Part shown: positions 11,529 through 24,087 of the stretch, piece after piece
Position numbering within the stretch: the first letter of the stretch is position 1
How the letters are laid out: every line of letters starts with the position of its first letter
Assembly: GCA_029216955.1 (NCBI GenBank)
Contig: JANAVB010003400.1
Span: 15,791,371 to 15,855,370, forward strand
Source: Iris pallida
Lineage: Eukaryota > Streptophyta > Magnoliopsida > Asparagales > Iridaceae
Direction: 5' to 3'
Length of the DNA stretch: 64,000 nucleotides
Translations under genes and position numbers: made by a program
The notes under the pieces: generated by a model
Told to the model about the DNA's origin: nothing
What the model saw: only the letters and a program-made list of their open reading frames with translations
The model's database searches: none

Positions 11529-14500
11529 ATGGAAAACATTAATGCTTCGCTCGTCCAATCGGACTACTGCAAGTTGGAAAAGTTCGATGGAGAGCATTAT
11601 CAAGTCTGGAAGAGGAAGGTTTATCTAACTCTTCAACTCAAAGACGTTGATCATGTACTATTGGAGGAAGAACCTTCTGTTCCAGATACTGGGTCTACTG
11701 CCGCAATCAATACGGCTACCAAACTCCAGGCCAAACAGAGAAGGTAAAATAGCATCTGTAGGCTTCTCATCCTGAATGCTATAGAGGATTCCCTGGCAGA
11801 ATCCTACTCGAAGAAGGAATTTGCCAGAGACATATGGGAGTCTGTAGAAAAACTGTATGAAAAAGACAGGAACAGGAGCAAGATGTTTATGGTTGAAAAA
11901 TATCACAAATTGCTCTTTGAGGACGAGAAGTCCATGTTGCCACAGGTGAAGGAATTTCTGAAGCTGTGTCAGAAACTAGAAGACGAAGAGATGCCCCTTT
12001 CCGACAAGTTTTTCGTTGGAGGGATCGTCTCAAAACTTCTTGTTGGATGGAGTACCTTCTATGCAAGGATGCTCAGAAAGAAGCTAGACATTAGCTTGGG
12101 AGATCTACTTCAAGAGATCCATGTTGAGGACGAGATGCGTTCCCAACAGAAGATGGACACTCTGTCCAAACAGTTGGCTAAGGCCAATCTAGTGCAGACG
12201 AGAGATCCCAAGGGGAAGCAGACGGCTTTTTATCACAAGAAGGACTTCACCAATCTAAAAGTAAAGGGTCCTTCATTCAAGCAACAGAAGTCCAAGTCTC
12301 AAGTGACTTGTTTCAATTGTGGCAAGAAAGGCCACTACAAGAGTGAAGGCAGATCCAAGCCTAAACAATCAGAGAAAGGTGAGCCTAGTAAAGTTTCATT
12401 GGTTTCTAATATTGTTGCTATGATCGCACAGGTCACAACTGTGGGGGTTGACTCTGACTGGTGGATAGACACTTGTGCGACTTGCCATGTCTATTCTGGC
12501 AAGGAATGGTTCGTCACGTACCAGCCGATATCTGAGAAGGTTGTCATGGCGAACCAAGCCCAAGCTGAAGTTCTGGGGATCGGGACTGTGGAGCTGAAAC
12601 TCACTTCTGGGAATACTCTGACGCTTCAAGGTGTGAAGCATGTTCCGGTGATTGCCAAGAACCTGATCTCTGGGAGCCTGCTCTGCAACGCAGGCTTGAG
12701 GATGGACATCAATGCTGGTCAGATGGTGATGTCCAAGAAGGGAACATACTTCAGGAAGGCTTATCAAACCGAAGGAATGTTTAAAATTCAGCTTGTCAAC
12801 CAGTTTAATAACATTAATGCAGTTGCATTTTCTGATTATTCTCTTGAGTTGTGGCATAATAGACTAGGACATGTTCATTGTAAAAGAATTAACAAAATGT
12901 CTAGTCTAGGACTTATCTCCAAATGTGGGAGTAAGGTGGAGAAGTGTGAAGTATGTGCTCAGACGAAGATCACAAGGAAACCCTTTCACGGGTCAATCGA
13001 AGCACAGATCTTCTGGAGTTAGTACACTCCGATATCTGTGACTTCAAATATTTCTCCACGAAGGCCGGAATGAAGTATTTCATAACCTTCATCGACGACT
13101 TCTCAAAATACGCGTTCGTCTACTTGCTCAAGACTAAAGACGAAGCTTTCGAGAAGTTCAGAGAGTTCAGGGCCGAAGCTGAACGACAGACTGGACAACA
13201 ACTCAAGAGGTTAAGAAGCAATCGAGGTGGAGAATACAGGTCTCATGATTTCGTATCGTTCTGCAAAGAACAAGGAATCATATACGAGACTACTGCTCCA
13301 TATTCTCCTCAATCCAACAGAATAACAGAGAGGAAAAACCGAACATTAACAGAAATGATGAATTCAATGCTGCTTACTGCAGGTCTTCCAAAATGCTACT
13401 GGGGAGAAGCTGCATTAACGACCACTTTCATTCTGAATAGAGTGCCATATGCAACTTCGGACGTAACTACTCATGAACTCTGGTTCAAAGTCAGACCAAA
13501 CTTGAATGTCATTCGAGTGTGGGGGTGTCTGGCGTATGTGAAACTCCCAGACCTGAAGATTCAGAAGCTGGGGACAAGGACTACGAAGGCAATCTTCTTG
13601 GGGTATGCCGAGAAGAGTGATGCTCGGAGATTTCTTGATATTGAGTCAAATCATTTTATCGAATCTCGCGATGCTGAATACTTTGAAGACAAGTTTGCAA
13701 AAGACAAAAAAAATATTATTCTTTCGGACATTTCGAAAAATAATGTAGGTGCAAATGAGTCTGAAATCTCATATGGGCCAGTAGTCCAAGAAGAAGCTGT
13801 TGTTGATGAAACAACTCTTGTACCAGAACTCGCAGAGCCGTCAGCAAAGCGAGCGAGGAGACCTAAAGACTTCGGAGATGACTTTGTCACCTATCATGTG
13901 GAAGCAGATCCGCTTACCTATGATGAGGCGATGAAGACCAGAGATGCTATTTTCTGAAAGGAGGTAGTGAATGACGAGTTTGACTCTATCACCTCCAATA
14001 ACACATGGGTGTTGGTAGATCTACTTGAAGGAGAAAAGCCCATCGGATGTAAATGGATCTTCAAGAAGAAGATGAAGGCAGATGGAACTATTGACAAGTT
14101 CAAGGCCAGGCTGGTAGCGAAGGGATTTTCTCAGAAACAGGGAATAGACTACTTTGACACGTACGCTCCAGTAGCTCGAATGACCACCATCAGGATGTTA
14201 ATCGCTCTAGCAGCCATACATAAGTTGGTGATACATCAGATGGATATAAAGACAGCATTCCTGAATGGGGAGCTGACCGAAGAGATTTACATGCAATAGC
14301 CAGATGGATTTGTCGTCAAAGGTCTTCAAGACAAAGTCTACAAGTTGGTGAAATCATTGTATGATTTGAAGCAAGCTCCCAAGATGTGGCATGAGAAGTT
14401 TGACAAAGTTATTAGGTCAAACGGCTACAGAGTCAGCGAGACGGACAAATATGTTTACAAAAAGTTCGCTGATGTAAGAGGAGTCATCGTTTGTCTGTAC

Positions 14501-15445
14501 GTGGACGACATGCTAATCCTAGGGACGGATATAGGTTGTGTCACGGAGACAAAGAAGTTTCTCTCAACCAAGTTCAGTATGAAGGACTTGGGGGATACAA
14601 ATGTCATCTTGGGCATAAAGATCATCCGGACAGATACTGGAGTAGCGCTGTCACAATCTCACTACATTGAGAAGATGCTCACACGCTATGGGTATAAGGA
14701 TCTTCCAGGGATCGATATGCCATACAGGTGTGATCAGAAGCTGAAGACAAACTCGAGGGAAAGCGTCAGGCAGCTGGAGTATTCTAGCATTATCGGAAGT
14801 TTGATGTACGCAACCACTGCCACAAGGCCTGACATAGCTTTCGCCGTGGAAATGCTGAGTCGGTTCGCAAGCAACCCAGGGGTTGAGTACTAGAAAGCTA
14901 TGAAGCGGGTGATGAGATATCTCAAGAAGACTCAGACATATGCACTGTACTACAACGGGTATCCAATAGTAGTGGAAGGCTTCAGTGATGCTAGCTGGTG
15001 TTCAGAGGTGGAAAGCGAGAGATCCACAGGTGGATATGTCTTTTCCTTGGGTGGAGCTGCTATATCGTGGAAGTCGAAGAAGCAGACTATACTCTCTCGT
15101 TCCTTCATGGAATCTGAATTCTATGCACTTGAAACTGCAGCAGATGAAGCAGAATGGCTTCGGAAGCTCATGTATGATCTTCCAGTGGTTGGGGCTCAGA
15201 TACCGGCGATACCGATATACTGTGACAACCAGGCGACTGCGGCGGTGGCATCAAATGACCTCTTCAATAGAAAGAAGAGGACTGTACGGTTAAAGCACAA
15301 GGCAGTACACGATCTTATCAAAAGAGGTATAATTGTAGTGATTGATGTTCGGAGTCATGAGAACCTGGCAGATCTGTTCACAAAGGGCCTAAAGCGCCAG
15401 TTGGTCGATGACACAGCTTATAAAATGGGCTTGAAGGCATTCTGA
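11529..15445 (+). pseudogene. Copia gag-pol polyprotein, inactivated
   Basis: One long gag-pol frame starts at the ATG at 11529, 22 bp after the LTR. It is broken by in-frame stops at 11745 (TAA), 13955 (TGA), 14297 (TAG) and 14891 (TAG), and by a frameshift at about 12995. Domains in order: gag (to about 12300), a zinc knuckle CFNCGKKGH whose last Cys is now Gly, a protease with DTC in place of the DS/TG active site (about 12466), and the GAG-pre-integrase zone (WHNRLGH). The integrase follows from about 13018 with HSDIC, but RSNRGGEY lacks the second catalytic Asp. The reverse transcriptase has YVDD at about 14500, and an RNase H ends the protein. Three of the four stops fit C-to-T decay of Gln or Trp codons. 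The Copia clade is not assigned. The element could move only with help in trans, and its loss of function looks old. Confidence 0.93.
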
Positions 15446-16504
15446 TAGTGTGTCTTTGTAATCCTACCATAAAGTTTTATGCTATTAGTTCAAAGAGAAA
15501 TCTACTAGACATCTAACTTTTGGTTCAAAGGAGGATCACTGACTGGGAAACTATCAGGTAACAGTGGGTACTTGTTCTCTAGAACATGAAAGGGATATGG
15601 ACCCATAACCACTATTGTCTACTATGTATTTTCTGCAGAAAAAACAGATCCTGTGGAAGGTTGGCTTAAACGCCTTAATGAGTTCTCAGGCAGAGTGAAT
15701 GCCTGGTGTGCTTTACAGAAAGCATGGTAGAACAGCACTACAAGGAGTGAAACTCCATGCTACAGTGGGGTGACTCCACCATGAGGTTCCCAGGTCTGGG
15801 GTAATGCCTCGGCTTTGCAAGCCAAGTCATAGCGGCGTAGCACCGCAAATAGGCAGGTAGCCTAATGTTGTATGACGTAATTAAAGAGTTGTAGACAGCA
15901 CTACAAAGGGGAGGATGGCCCCATGTTACAGTGGCACGACACCACAATGAGGTACCCAAGTAGGAGTAAAGCCTCGGCCTTGCAAGCTATGTCGTTGCGG
16001 CGTAACACCGCAAGGAAGCCTTAAGCTTCATGCTGAGTAGATTGGCACTACAAAGAGGCTGAGACCTCATGCTACAGTAGTATGACACTACGATGAGGTT
16101 TCCAGGTAGGGATAATGCCTCGGCTTCAGGCCATGTCATAGCAGCATAGCACCGCAAGGAAGCGCAAGGCTTCATGCCATGTCTCTTTAATAAAGAACTC
16201 ACCTATAGTATATGGAAAGAGATATCAGGCCGTCTCTTTAGGGTAAACTTGTAGACGCCCAAAATTATACACTGAAACCAGGCTGGCACAGGGCCTTTAA
16301 TGTGCAGCCATAAGCACACGTAACTACACTTTGTGAGTAGGAAGAATTACAATTATGGTACAGAATTCCAGGCGAAGTCCATTCTTGTATCATATTGTTA
16401 TTTAACCCATACGGGAAGATTCAAGTCGTCAGCGATATCTATCATAATGTAAAATGGACAGTTACTGTGGGGAACGCTCAATCCTGGACACATACATATG
16501 TTGT
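15446..16504 (+). repeat. Copia 3' untranslated zone with three tandem copies
   Basis: Three imperfect copies of a roughly 125-bp block start near 15734, 15897 and 16044. Each opens with GCACTACAA, contains CTACAGT and CCTCGGC, and ends with TAGCACCGCAA or TAACACCGCAA. Spacing is 163 and 147 bp. No reading frame is conserved. The remainder is unremarkable. Confidence 0.8.
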
Positions 16505-16509
16505 GATAT

Positions 16510-16518
16510 GTGGGAGAT
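16510..16518 (+). other. Copia polypurine tract
   Basis: GTGGGAGAT immediately precedes the TGTTGG start of the 3' LTR, in the position of the plus-strand primer. Confidence 0.6.
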
Positions 16519-17241
16519 TGTTGGTACTTTTTTTACATGGAGAGAGCTTGCTCTCAACATGCCTTGTAAAAGTTTAGTCCCACATCGGAAATGTACCATA
16601 AGTTATCTCAACATATATACTTGGTTGTGTTATTGAGTGATGCACATGGGGTGGTGACCCTAAGGAGGGAACCATGTGGGTGATTTTTCTAGGAGGTAAG
16701 AATAAGGCTCCAAGGATTAAGCATTAATGCTTTTGTCATTCTCTTGGATTAATTCCATTTGGAGCTAAGTCCCAAAGGGGCTTAGCGACTCGGACTCGGA
16801 CTCGGGCTCGGGCTCGGGCTCGGGCTCATGGGCTCATGAGGCATAATGTGGTGTTTTGTTGGCGCACTTTGCACTTAGCACGTCAGCAGTCATGCGGCTC
16901 ATATGCTGCTGCTGTCGCATGGAGGGCTCCGCTGACTGTGCAGACTACAAGTCAGTTATGGAAAGACTGATTCAATACGATTAATTCAGATCCACTTTTT
17001 GAGGGATTTGATTCAATCTTTCCATAAGATTTGAATTAATTTCGTTGCTATCTTTGTGGAATTTGAATTAATTTCGTTGCTATCTTTGTGGGATTTGATT
17101 CAATCTTTCCATAAGATTTGAATTAAATTCGTTGCTATCTTTGTGGGATTTGATTCAATCTTTCCATAACTGAAGAGGCGGCTAGGGTTTCCACCCTCTC
17201 TCTATATATACTCTCTTCTGGCCTCTTTTGTGGGGTACTAC
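16519..17241 (+). repeat. Copia 3' LTR, part 1
   Basis: Matches the first two thirds of the 5' LTR up to GGGGTACTAC. An extra copy of the TTCGTTGCTATCTTTGTGG block (about 17040-17150) and a shortened CTGCTG region distinguish it. The last five bases, ACTAC, are the left TSD of the inserted element. Confidence 0.92.
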
Positions 17242-17577
17242 TGTGAGGCCCGCCTTACTGTATCAGTATTTTATACAGATACATATTTATTTGAGCTGTA
17301 TTTCGTATTTCCTGAATTTTGAGAATATTTAAAGTTGCTGAATTGTCATTGTACGAATTTCTGATAATTGTCGGGTGACCCGTATACTGGCTTGTTTCAT
17401 TTATTTTGGTATGAATCATGACTTGGTTTGAATTTGATTTGACTTGGTTTTATTGGTTTGGTTTAACATGGTTTGGTTTGGCTTGGACTTGGTTTGGTTT
17501 AGTTGGTTCCTTATGAAAGAGGTGTATGGTTTAGATTGAGTGGAGAGGAATGAATGGTGGGGATTGCTTAGGCTTGA

Positions 17578-17585
17578 TATATAAG
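17578..17585 (+). promoter_or_regulatory. TATA box of LARD 5' LTR
   Basis: TATATAAG about 336 bp into the LTR, followed by a CT-rich leader. The identical box is at 25462-25469 in the 3' LTR. Confidence 0.6.
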
Positions 17586-18009
17586 CCACCTACCACTCTC
17601 TCTCCTCCATTATTCATTTTTATTTTTCCATCTTCATCTTCTTCTTCTTTCCTTCACCAAGGAGGAGAGGCAAGTACACCTTGCCGAATGTTGGACGATT
17701 TCCATTTTGTTTTGTTCCATTCTCTTTATTGTTACATTCTAAGCATGTTTAGAACTTGGAGTTTTCTATTTTGATGGCTAGATTGTGGTAGATCTAACTT
17801 TGTGGTACTTTCGGTTTTCATAAGTTTTGATCTGTTAAACGTGCATACTTTTGTCAACTGATGGTTCCATGTTGTAGAGAATTTCATTTTACCCAAATTT
17901 GACCCATAGAAGTCTGGATTTGGGGTTCCTAATGTAGTTTGGTGGAGCATGGAAGCCATGGTATTTTTCCATGGACATGTTCTCTGTGGGAGCCATTAAT
18001 TCCAGTTCT

Positions 18010-19022
18010 GGCCGCATGAGCATCTTAAGCTCTCAGCCGCATAAGCATTATTTATTTGTCTGGCCCCTTTTATTTTAGTTGCTTACAAGCTTGCATGCAT
18101 TTGCATGCAACTTGTCTGAGCCGCATGGCCATTTGTCTTGACCGCATGAGAATTAATTGCAAGGCTTTTATCATTATTATTTATTTAATTGCAAGTTAGC
18201 CGCATGAAGAAAAGTTACACTTAATGCATATAGCCGCATGTACTTAAGGGGTTTAATATTGGTAGCCGCATGGTTATTATTACTAGTGAGCCGCATGTAT
18301 GTTATATTTAATACCCTTCTTGGAAGGCCAGCCGCATGCTAATTCACAGCACTTAATGCATTATAATAAGGCTTCATGCATTAATGCCTTTTAATGCATT
18401 ATAGTCCCTGCACATTCAAAGTATTTAATGTATTATAATAAAGCTTTTGTATGCTTTGAAATAATGCTTGGTCACGTAGGCATTTTATATAAATGCATGA
18501 CCTATGTATTAAATAAATTGCATTAACACCCTTAGCATTTAAAGGTATTAGAAGTTAATACATGCATTAACTCTAATATGATGTAACATTTTTGTTTGCT
18601 TGTTTTGTGCAAGCTTCCTGGCCGCATGGCTTGGTGCCTTGTTTTAGCCGCATGTAGGAAATTAATTATTTAGTGGCCCTTGCAAGAATTGTGCAGGCCG
18701 CATGGCCTTGCAACTCTAAGTTGCATGCAGCAAATTTTCATAAGCCGCATAGCATTTACAAAGCTTGCCGCATGGCCAAGTATAATTAATGGTTGCATTT
18801 GCATGTGCATTGATATGGTTGCATGCATAAGGTTTCTTGGCAGCAACTTAGTTGGCCGTATGGCCCCTTCACTATTCCTTGGCCGCATGCAAATTATTTG
18901 CTTGCTGGCCGCATGGCTTCCTTGTAGTTGCAATTATTTCTCTTGGCCGCATGGCCATTGTACCTTGGAATTGAATTTAATATTGGCCGCATGGCTTTCA
19001 AAGAGCCGCATGTACTTGCATG

Positions 19023-19078
<56 letters not shown>

Positions 19079-19465
19079 ATCATTGCTTGGCCACGTGAAC
19101 CAATATTTAGATGGTTCACGTGAACCTTTTCTTATTGCATTAATTGTGGGGGGTCCCACATAGCTTCCTTTAGTTGACTTGCTTGCTGAAGTGGGAGTTT
19201 GCATTTAATGAGGGTCCCACTGTCTTTTGTCTTATTTGATTTTATGGCTTATCTATTGTTTCCTGGCCGCATGGATGGTCTTCTACTTTTGGACCGCATG
19301 GGGTCCCTCCCACTCTTGGCCGCATGCACAATTGTATGCTAGCCGCATATGGCTTGCTGGCCTTAAATGTTTGACTGATTTTATTTAAATAATGTTGGAG
19401 CCGCCTGGGTGGCCTCCCACTCTCTTTTGTCGTATGTATGTTCTCTCACTTTTGGACCGCATGGG
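18010..19465. repeat. Dispersed GCCGCATG words, about 26 copies
   Basis: The octamer GCCGCATG or a one-base variant recurs about 26 times at irregular spacing. It is usually followed by G, T or C and often extended to GGCCGCATGGC. The same array is at about 25890-27345 in the 3' LTR. It is not a tandem repeat and does not keep a reading frame. Confidence 0.85.
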
Positions 19466-20732
19466 GTCCACTTTGATTGTTTAAATGTTTTATTTGCTTG
19501 AATTGTGGTCAGAATTTCTTCCCACTCCCAACATGAAAGTTGTAGAGTTTATCCTTGGCTTCAAGAATATATATATTATAAATATATTATTATTTAATTG
19601 TGCAAGTTTCTTTCTTCTTTGATAAATGACTTGACACGACAGTGACCCGTGGTGGTGCACTCTTGACCATGAACTTGACATGATATTCTTGACATGATAA
19701 CTTGAAATGATAAATAAGAATGACTTGATAGTGGCCCGTCGTAGCGCACTCTTGACAAGTAATAATGATAATGATAGTGGCCCGTCGTGGCACACTCCTG
19801 ACAAGAATTGATTAATTGTCTTGACACCGTGGGTGTTTGTATTGAATGTGCTTGTATAAGCTACCGTCTAGTCTTGCATCATGTCTAGGACATGAATTCC
19901 CGGTTTCCCACGGTCAGGGATTCATACTGAATCTGGCTAGGTTAATGACTAGATTGATCAAGTAGTTCATGGAAAGACTTTTCCAGTTACCTGTTGCCCT
20001 TTTGATCCCGGCTTTATATAATATATATACATAGGATTTGTTGCTATCCGTCGAGATGAGTGCACTTCCAGCCCGACGTCGAGTGTGGTACCTTAGGACA
20101 CATGTATCTTACTACAGTGTGTCTGCTATATCATGCTATCTTTTTTTCCTTTTCTTTGCTGGGGTCACTCAGGTAGCAACAGGCGGGTAACTGGACTTGG
20201 AAGAATCTCATTGCATATTGATAGTAACTAGGCTTGTGATAACCCTAGTTAGTTAATGTAGAAAACCGTAGGCAATGATTGGCCGTGATTGATTGGATGG
20301 AGTCTACTCAGTGCAAGTCTTGTCTTGATCCTGTACAAGATTGTTACATGACCAGATTTCTTATTTTATCTTGCCGATAAATGGTGGGAGAAACCAAGTT
20401 CCGTTCAGACGAAGGGTTACAACCCCGGTCCTTGTTTGGTTTACGGGTTGTAACCTGGTTATCTGAATAGTCCCATGATTATCCCATCGTATATCACCTT
20501 TCCAGTCTAAGTCTTGTCCAGATCCAGTTCCTAACTGTTCCAGTTTATTTATTTAACATGTTCTCCAGTTTACTTTATGTCAATAATGATTTACTTACAG
20601 TCTCTCTATGATCGGGGTGAGTGCATTGGTACTGCACGAATCTCGATCCACCCTTACTTATTGCTTGCTTTGTCTACTAATGATTGCTGGTTTTAAGTTC
20701 ATAGTTCGGCCTCCTTTGTGGTACTTGCTATT

Positions 20733-20747
20733 TGGGGTCTGACCCCA
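20733..20747 (+). other. Conserved LTR hairpin, copy 1
   Basis: TGGGGT-CTG-ACCCCA forms a 6-bp stem with a 3-base loop between GTACTTGCTATT and CTGGTTTTGCATGGCCAG. The counterparts at 23540 and 62453 keep the pairing with different bases. Confidence 0.6.
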
Positions 20748-21347
20748 CTGGTTTTGCATGGCCAGGTTCTGATAGAAAAGCCCGAAGGATCTACCGCACC
20801 ATCTACTTGACGGTGACCAGCCGGAGCACCAGAGTGCCTCAGTGGGTTTCTTCTTCATCCTCCCACTGATATGTAAATTCTCCTCTTGTAACGTTTAGCC
20901 CCGAGCACGTGTTTAGCTCGTGTTTTGGTATTTTTCTTGACATTGTAGCCTACGGGCATAAACATGATATGTGTATTCTAGACTATAGCTAGTCCTTATC
21001 ATGTACGACTAATACTTGTCACTCCCCGTTCCCAGAATACATATTTTTATACATGTACAACTCATGAGTATTTATTTAATATTTATCATGTATTATCCTG
21101 TATTTAAATTCCTTTAATTTCATGTTAATCAATTAATCTGCTCTTTAAATTTTCATGTTAATTTATTTCCTGCAATTATATTTCTGCAATTTTATTACCT
21201 TTATTTTATTTCTGCACTTTATTTCCTGCTTTTATTCCCTGCCTTAGTCTTGCTTATTTGGGTTCGGGTTGGCTTTGGTTGGATCCCCTACAACCCGACC
21301 CATTGGACCCATTGGACCCGGCCCAACTCCCACCTACCACCCCTTTT

Positions 21348-21357
21348 CTATTTAAAG
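21348..21357 (+). promoter_or_regulatory. TATA-like box of the solo LTR
   Basis: CTATTTAAAG at the expected place, ahead of a CT-rich leader. Confidence 0.4.
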
Positions 21358-21854
21358 CTTACATCTCTTTCTCTCTCCTCATAAACTCACATTCTCACCA
21401 TTACTCCTCTTCTTCTTCTTCATTACTCTCTCCACCTACCAAACCGTAGGCAAGTACAACTTGCTCCATATGAGAACCCATGTTTTTATGGTTCATTTAC
21501 CTTCCTCTCGTGATCCTAAGAGAGTTTAGAACTTGGCATTTTTCATTTCAAAGTCTTAATTTTTGTAGATCTAGAAATTAGTTATTTTTGGAGTTTGGTG
21601 GTTTTGATCTATCAAACTTCTTTGTTTGCAAAATTTGATGGTCCCATATTGTAGAGAGTTTTATTCTACCCAATTTTGACCTTTGGAAAGTTGGATTTGG
21701 ACTTGTTTTGACTAAGTTATGGACTTTTGAAGCTTTGGGGTGCAACCATGGAGTTCTTGCTGTTTGGAGAAGACAGTGAGCAGTGTACACTAGCTTTTTA
21801 GCTTGCGTCACTGAGCTGTGCGCGCTCTTTAGCGCAGCGCAGTCTGGAGTCCAT

Positions 21855-22300
21855 ACGCTACCTTTTTAGGAAGCGTGTGTCTTGCATACGCTACCTTTTG
21901 GAGGCGTATGTCGTATGGAGTTCATACGCTACCTTTTGGGAGCGTATGACTTGCATACGCTGACTTGAATGGTCAGGAGTCGTATAGAGTTCATACGCTA
22001 CCTTTTGGGAGCGTATGACTTACATACGCTGACTTGAATGGTCAGGAGTCGTATGGAGTTCATACGCTACCTTTTGGGAGCGTATGACTTGCATACGCTG
22101 ACTTGAATGGTCAGGAGTCGTATGGAGTTCATACGCTACCTTTTGGGAGCGTATGACTTGCATATGCTGACTTGAATGGTCAGGAGTCGTATGGAGTTCA
22201 TACGCTGCCTTTGGGGAGCGTATGACTTGCATACGCTCACTTGGATAGTGAGGAGTCATTTGGAGCCCATACGCTGCCTCTTTGACTTGAGCGTAGCCTG
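21855..22300. repeat. 69-bp tandem repeat, about five copies plus decayed edges
   Basis: The unit contains TTCATACGCTACCTTTTGGG, AGCGTATGACTTGCATACGC and TGACTTGAATGGTCAGGAG. The full units from about 21920 to 22260 are nearly identical, with degenerate units on each side. Within the unit CATACGCT and AGCGTATG are inverted, so each unit can fold. Confidence 0.9.
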
Positions 22301-23539
22301 ACTTGAGCGTACGCTGACCTTACTTACCCTGATCTTCTATAGCCCTGTATATTGATATTTTATTAGATATTTAACGTCCATTTTATATCCTTACGCCTTT
22401 TGGCATAAACTTGATAAAATTATGATATGTTAATATTTCTGTTAAATATAGATTGTTACGTGGGATGTACCATGTGTCATGAATTGAGTTATAGATACCC
22501 CGATTGACTGAAATTAAACCCTGAGAGTTGTAGACTCGACCCCACTGAATGCTAATTGACTTTCATGCCTTGTCACCATTGATAATAATGGTTATCTTGA
22601 CTAAATTGATCATGCGTTCCTAGTTGGAACTAAGAGACTGGCTAGTCGTCTTATTGAATTGAATGAATGAGATACGTTCATGTTATGGACTATTGTAATC
22701 GACTGGCTGATCCCGAATATTGACATACATGCACATGCAGGCTTCAATCTATTTATTTATTTATTTACTTATTTATTTGCTACAAAAGAAGCATGTGTAC
22801 TTTATGGTCAAGGCATGATTACTCTGTGGTTAGATTTGATTGTTGCATTACGCTATGTAAGACCTGCAACCTAACCGCACTGGTATCGTTGTAGAGTTGT
22901 GCATATCGTACCCCGTACGAAAGTACTCATTTGAATGACCATGATCCACGACATGGGATTTCACTCAACGTAGGGACTATTAAGTTAAATAAAATAATGA
23001 TTGCATGGAGAGAATGGATTCCCGAGTTCTTACATGGCAGCCCCCTTGGGACAAGTAGTACCCGACGGGCCGGCTGGTTCCCACAGATACTGTAAATCTG
23101 CCACACGGGCAGGGAACAGTATCTGCTTATATTATTATTGTATATTGTATATTGACGGGCGTCCTGCTAGGACTCGTCTAATTCATGTATGGCGCACATG
23201 ATTGACTGGATAGACTAGCCTTGCTTGCACATAGTAAGAACTACAGAATCCCTAATTGCATAATTCCAGGATAACTTGGAACACACAGTAGCAAGCCGTA
23301 GTAGTTGAATGGTCGTTTAAATTGACTTGTTTGTGTACTGTACCTACTCTGTTACCTAACTGGGATGATCAGAATGTCAGGACATGACGGGCCAACTTCT
23401 GTCCTTGTTTGGTTGGGAGGTTGGTTCGAAGTGTCGTGATGTGATGTGAATCCTAGTAGCAAGCAGAGATTTATTAGTATTATTCTCTTACTTACTGATT
23501 TTAGTTCTCATGTCGTGCTTCCTTGTGGTACTTGCTATT

Positions 23540-23554
23540 AGAGGTCTAACCTCT
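23540..23554 (+). other. Conserved LTR hairpin, copy 2
   Basis: AGAGGT-CTA-ACCTCT in the same flanks as the hairpin at 20733. Two base pairs differ and both are compensated. Confidence 0.6.
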
Positions 23555-24087
23555 CTGGTTTTGCATGGCCAGATTTAGAGCCGGTCCCCGAGGATCCAGC
23601 TTACTTCTACCTCCAAGATGGTCAACACTAGAGGGATGATCGCAGGAGAACTCGAGTGGGTTTCTTACTTCACCGCTCGTTTTGTTATCTACTTTATACC
23701 TTGTCGTTTCGTACCGACATGTTAGTCGGATTGTCTTGTACTTACTTTTTACAGAATTGTAACTAAAGTCAGGCTGCAGCTGATAACAATTGTGTATACT
23801 TTTGCTACATCAATCTGGCTATATTTTGTAAAGTCAGATATCAAGAACATTTTGACAGAGCGTTTGGGACGCCTTACTGCTTTATCTTACATGTTCTCTA
23901 TTTCTGTTTCTTGTTCGAATGATTGAGACAATAGATGTGAAGTGACCATAGTGAGACTTTCATGTAGTATGCACCCCCTCGTCTTTTAGACAGCATTGAT
24001 CGTATTATACGGTATTCATCTACCCGTAATACGTAGCTGGCTGAGTCATTCCCCCGCTCTCCAGTATTCTGGTTCTGGGGCGTGACA

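Larger units (their letters stand above)
17242..21016 (+). repeat. LARD 5' LTR, part 1
   Basis: Colinear with 25126-28898. It includes a CT-rich leader (about 17590-17650), a zone dense in GCCGCATG (18010-19465), a TA microsatellite (about 19025-19076) and three units of GTGGCCCGTCG or GTGACCCGTGG with a following GCACTC (19640-19800). The last five bases, ATACT, are the TSD of the inserted solo LTR. Confidence 0.93.
21017..24087 (+). mobile_element. Solo LTR, 3071 bp, in LARD 5' LTR
   Basis: Starts TGTCACTCCCCGTTCCCAGA, ends CTGGTTCTGGGGCGTGACA, and is flanked by TSD ATACT (21012-21016 and 24088-24092). The empty site is preserved in the 3' LTR at about 28894. The two ends form an extended imperfect inverted repeat of about 25 bp. 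A TATA-like CTATTTAAAG lies at 21348-21357, followed by a CT-rich leader. No internal region or gag-pol is present, so this is a solo LTR left by LTR-LTR recombination. Its last third is related to the host LARD LTR (the same TTGTGGTACTTGCTATT module and the same end), so both belong to one wider Gypsy group. Confidence 0.92.
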
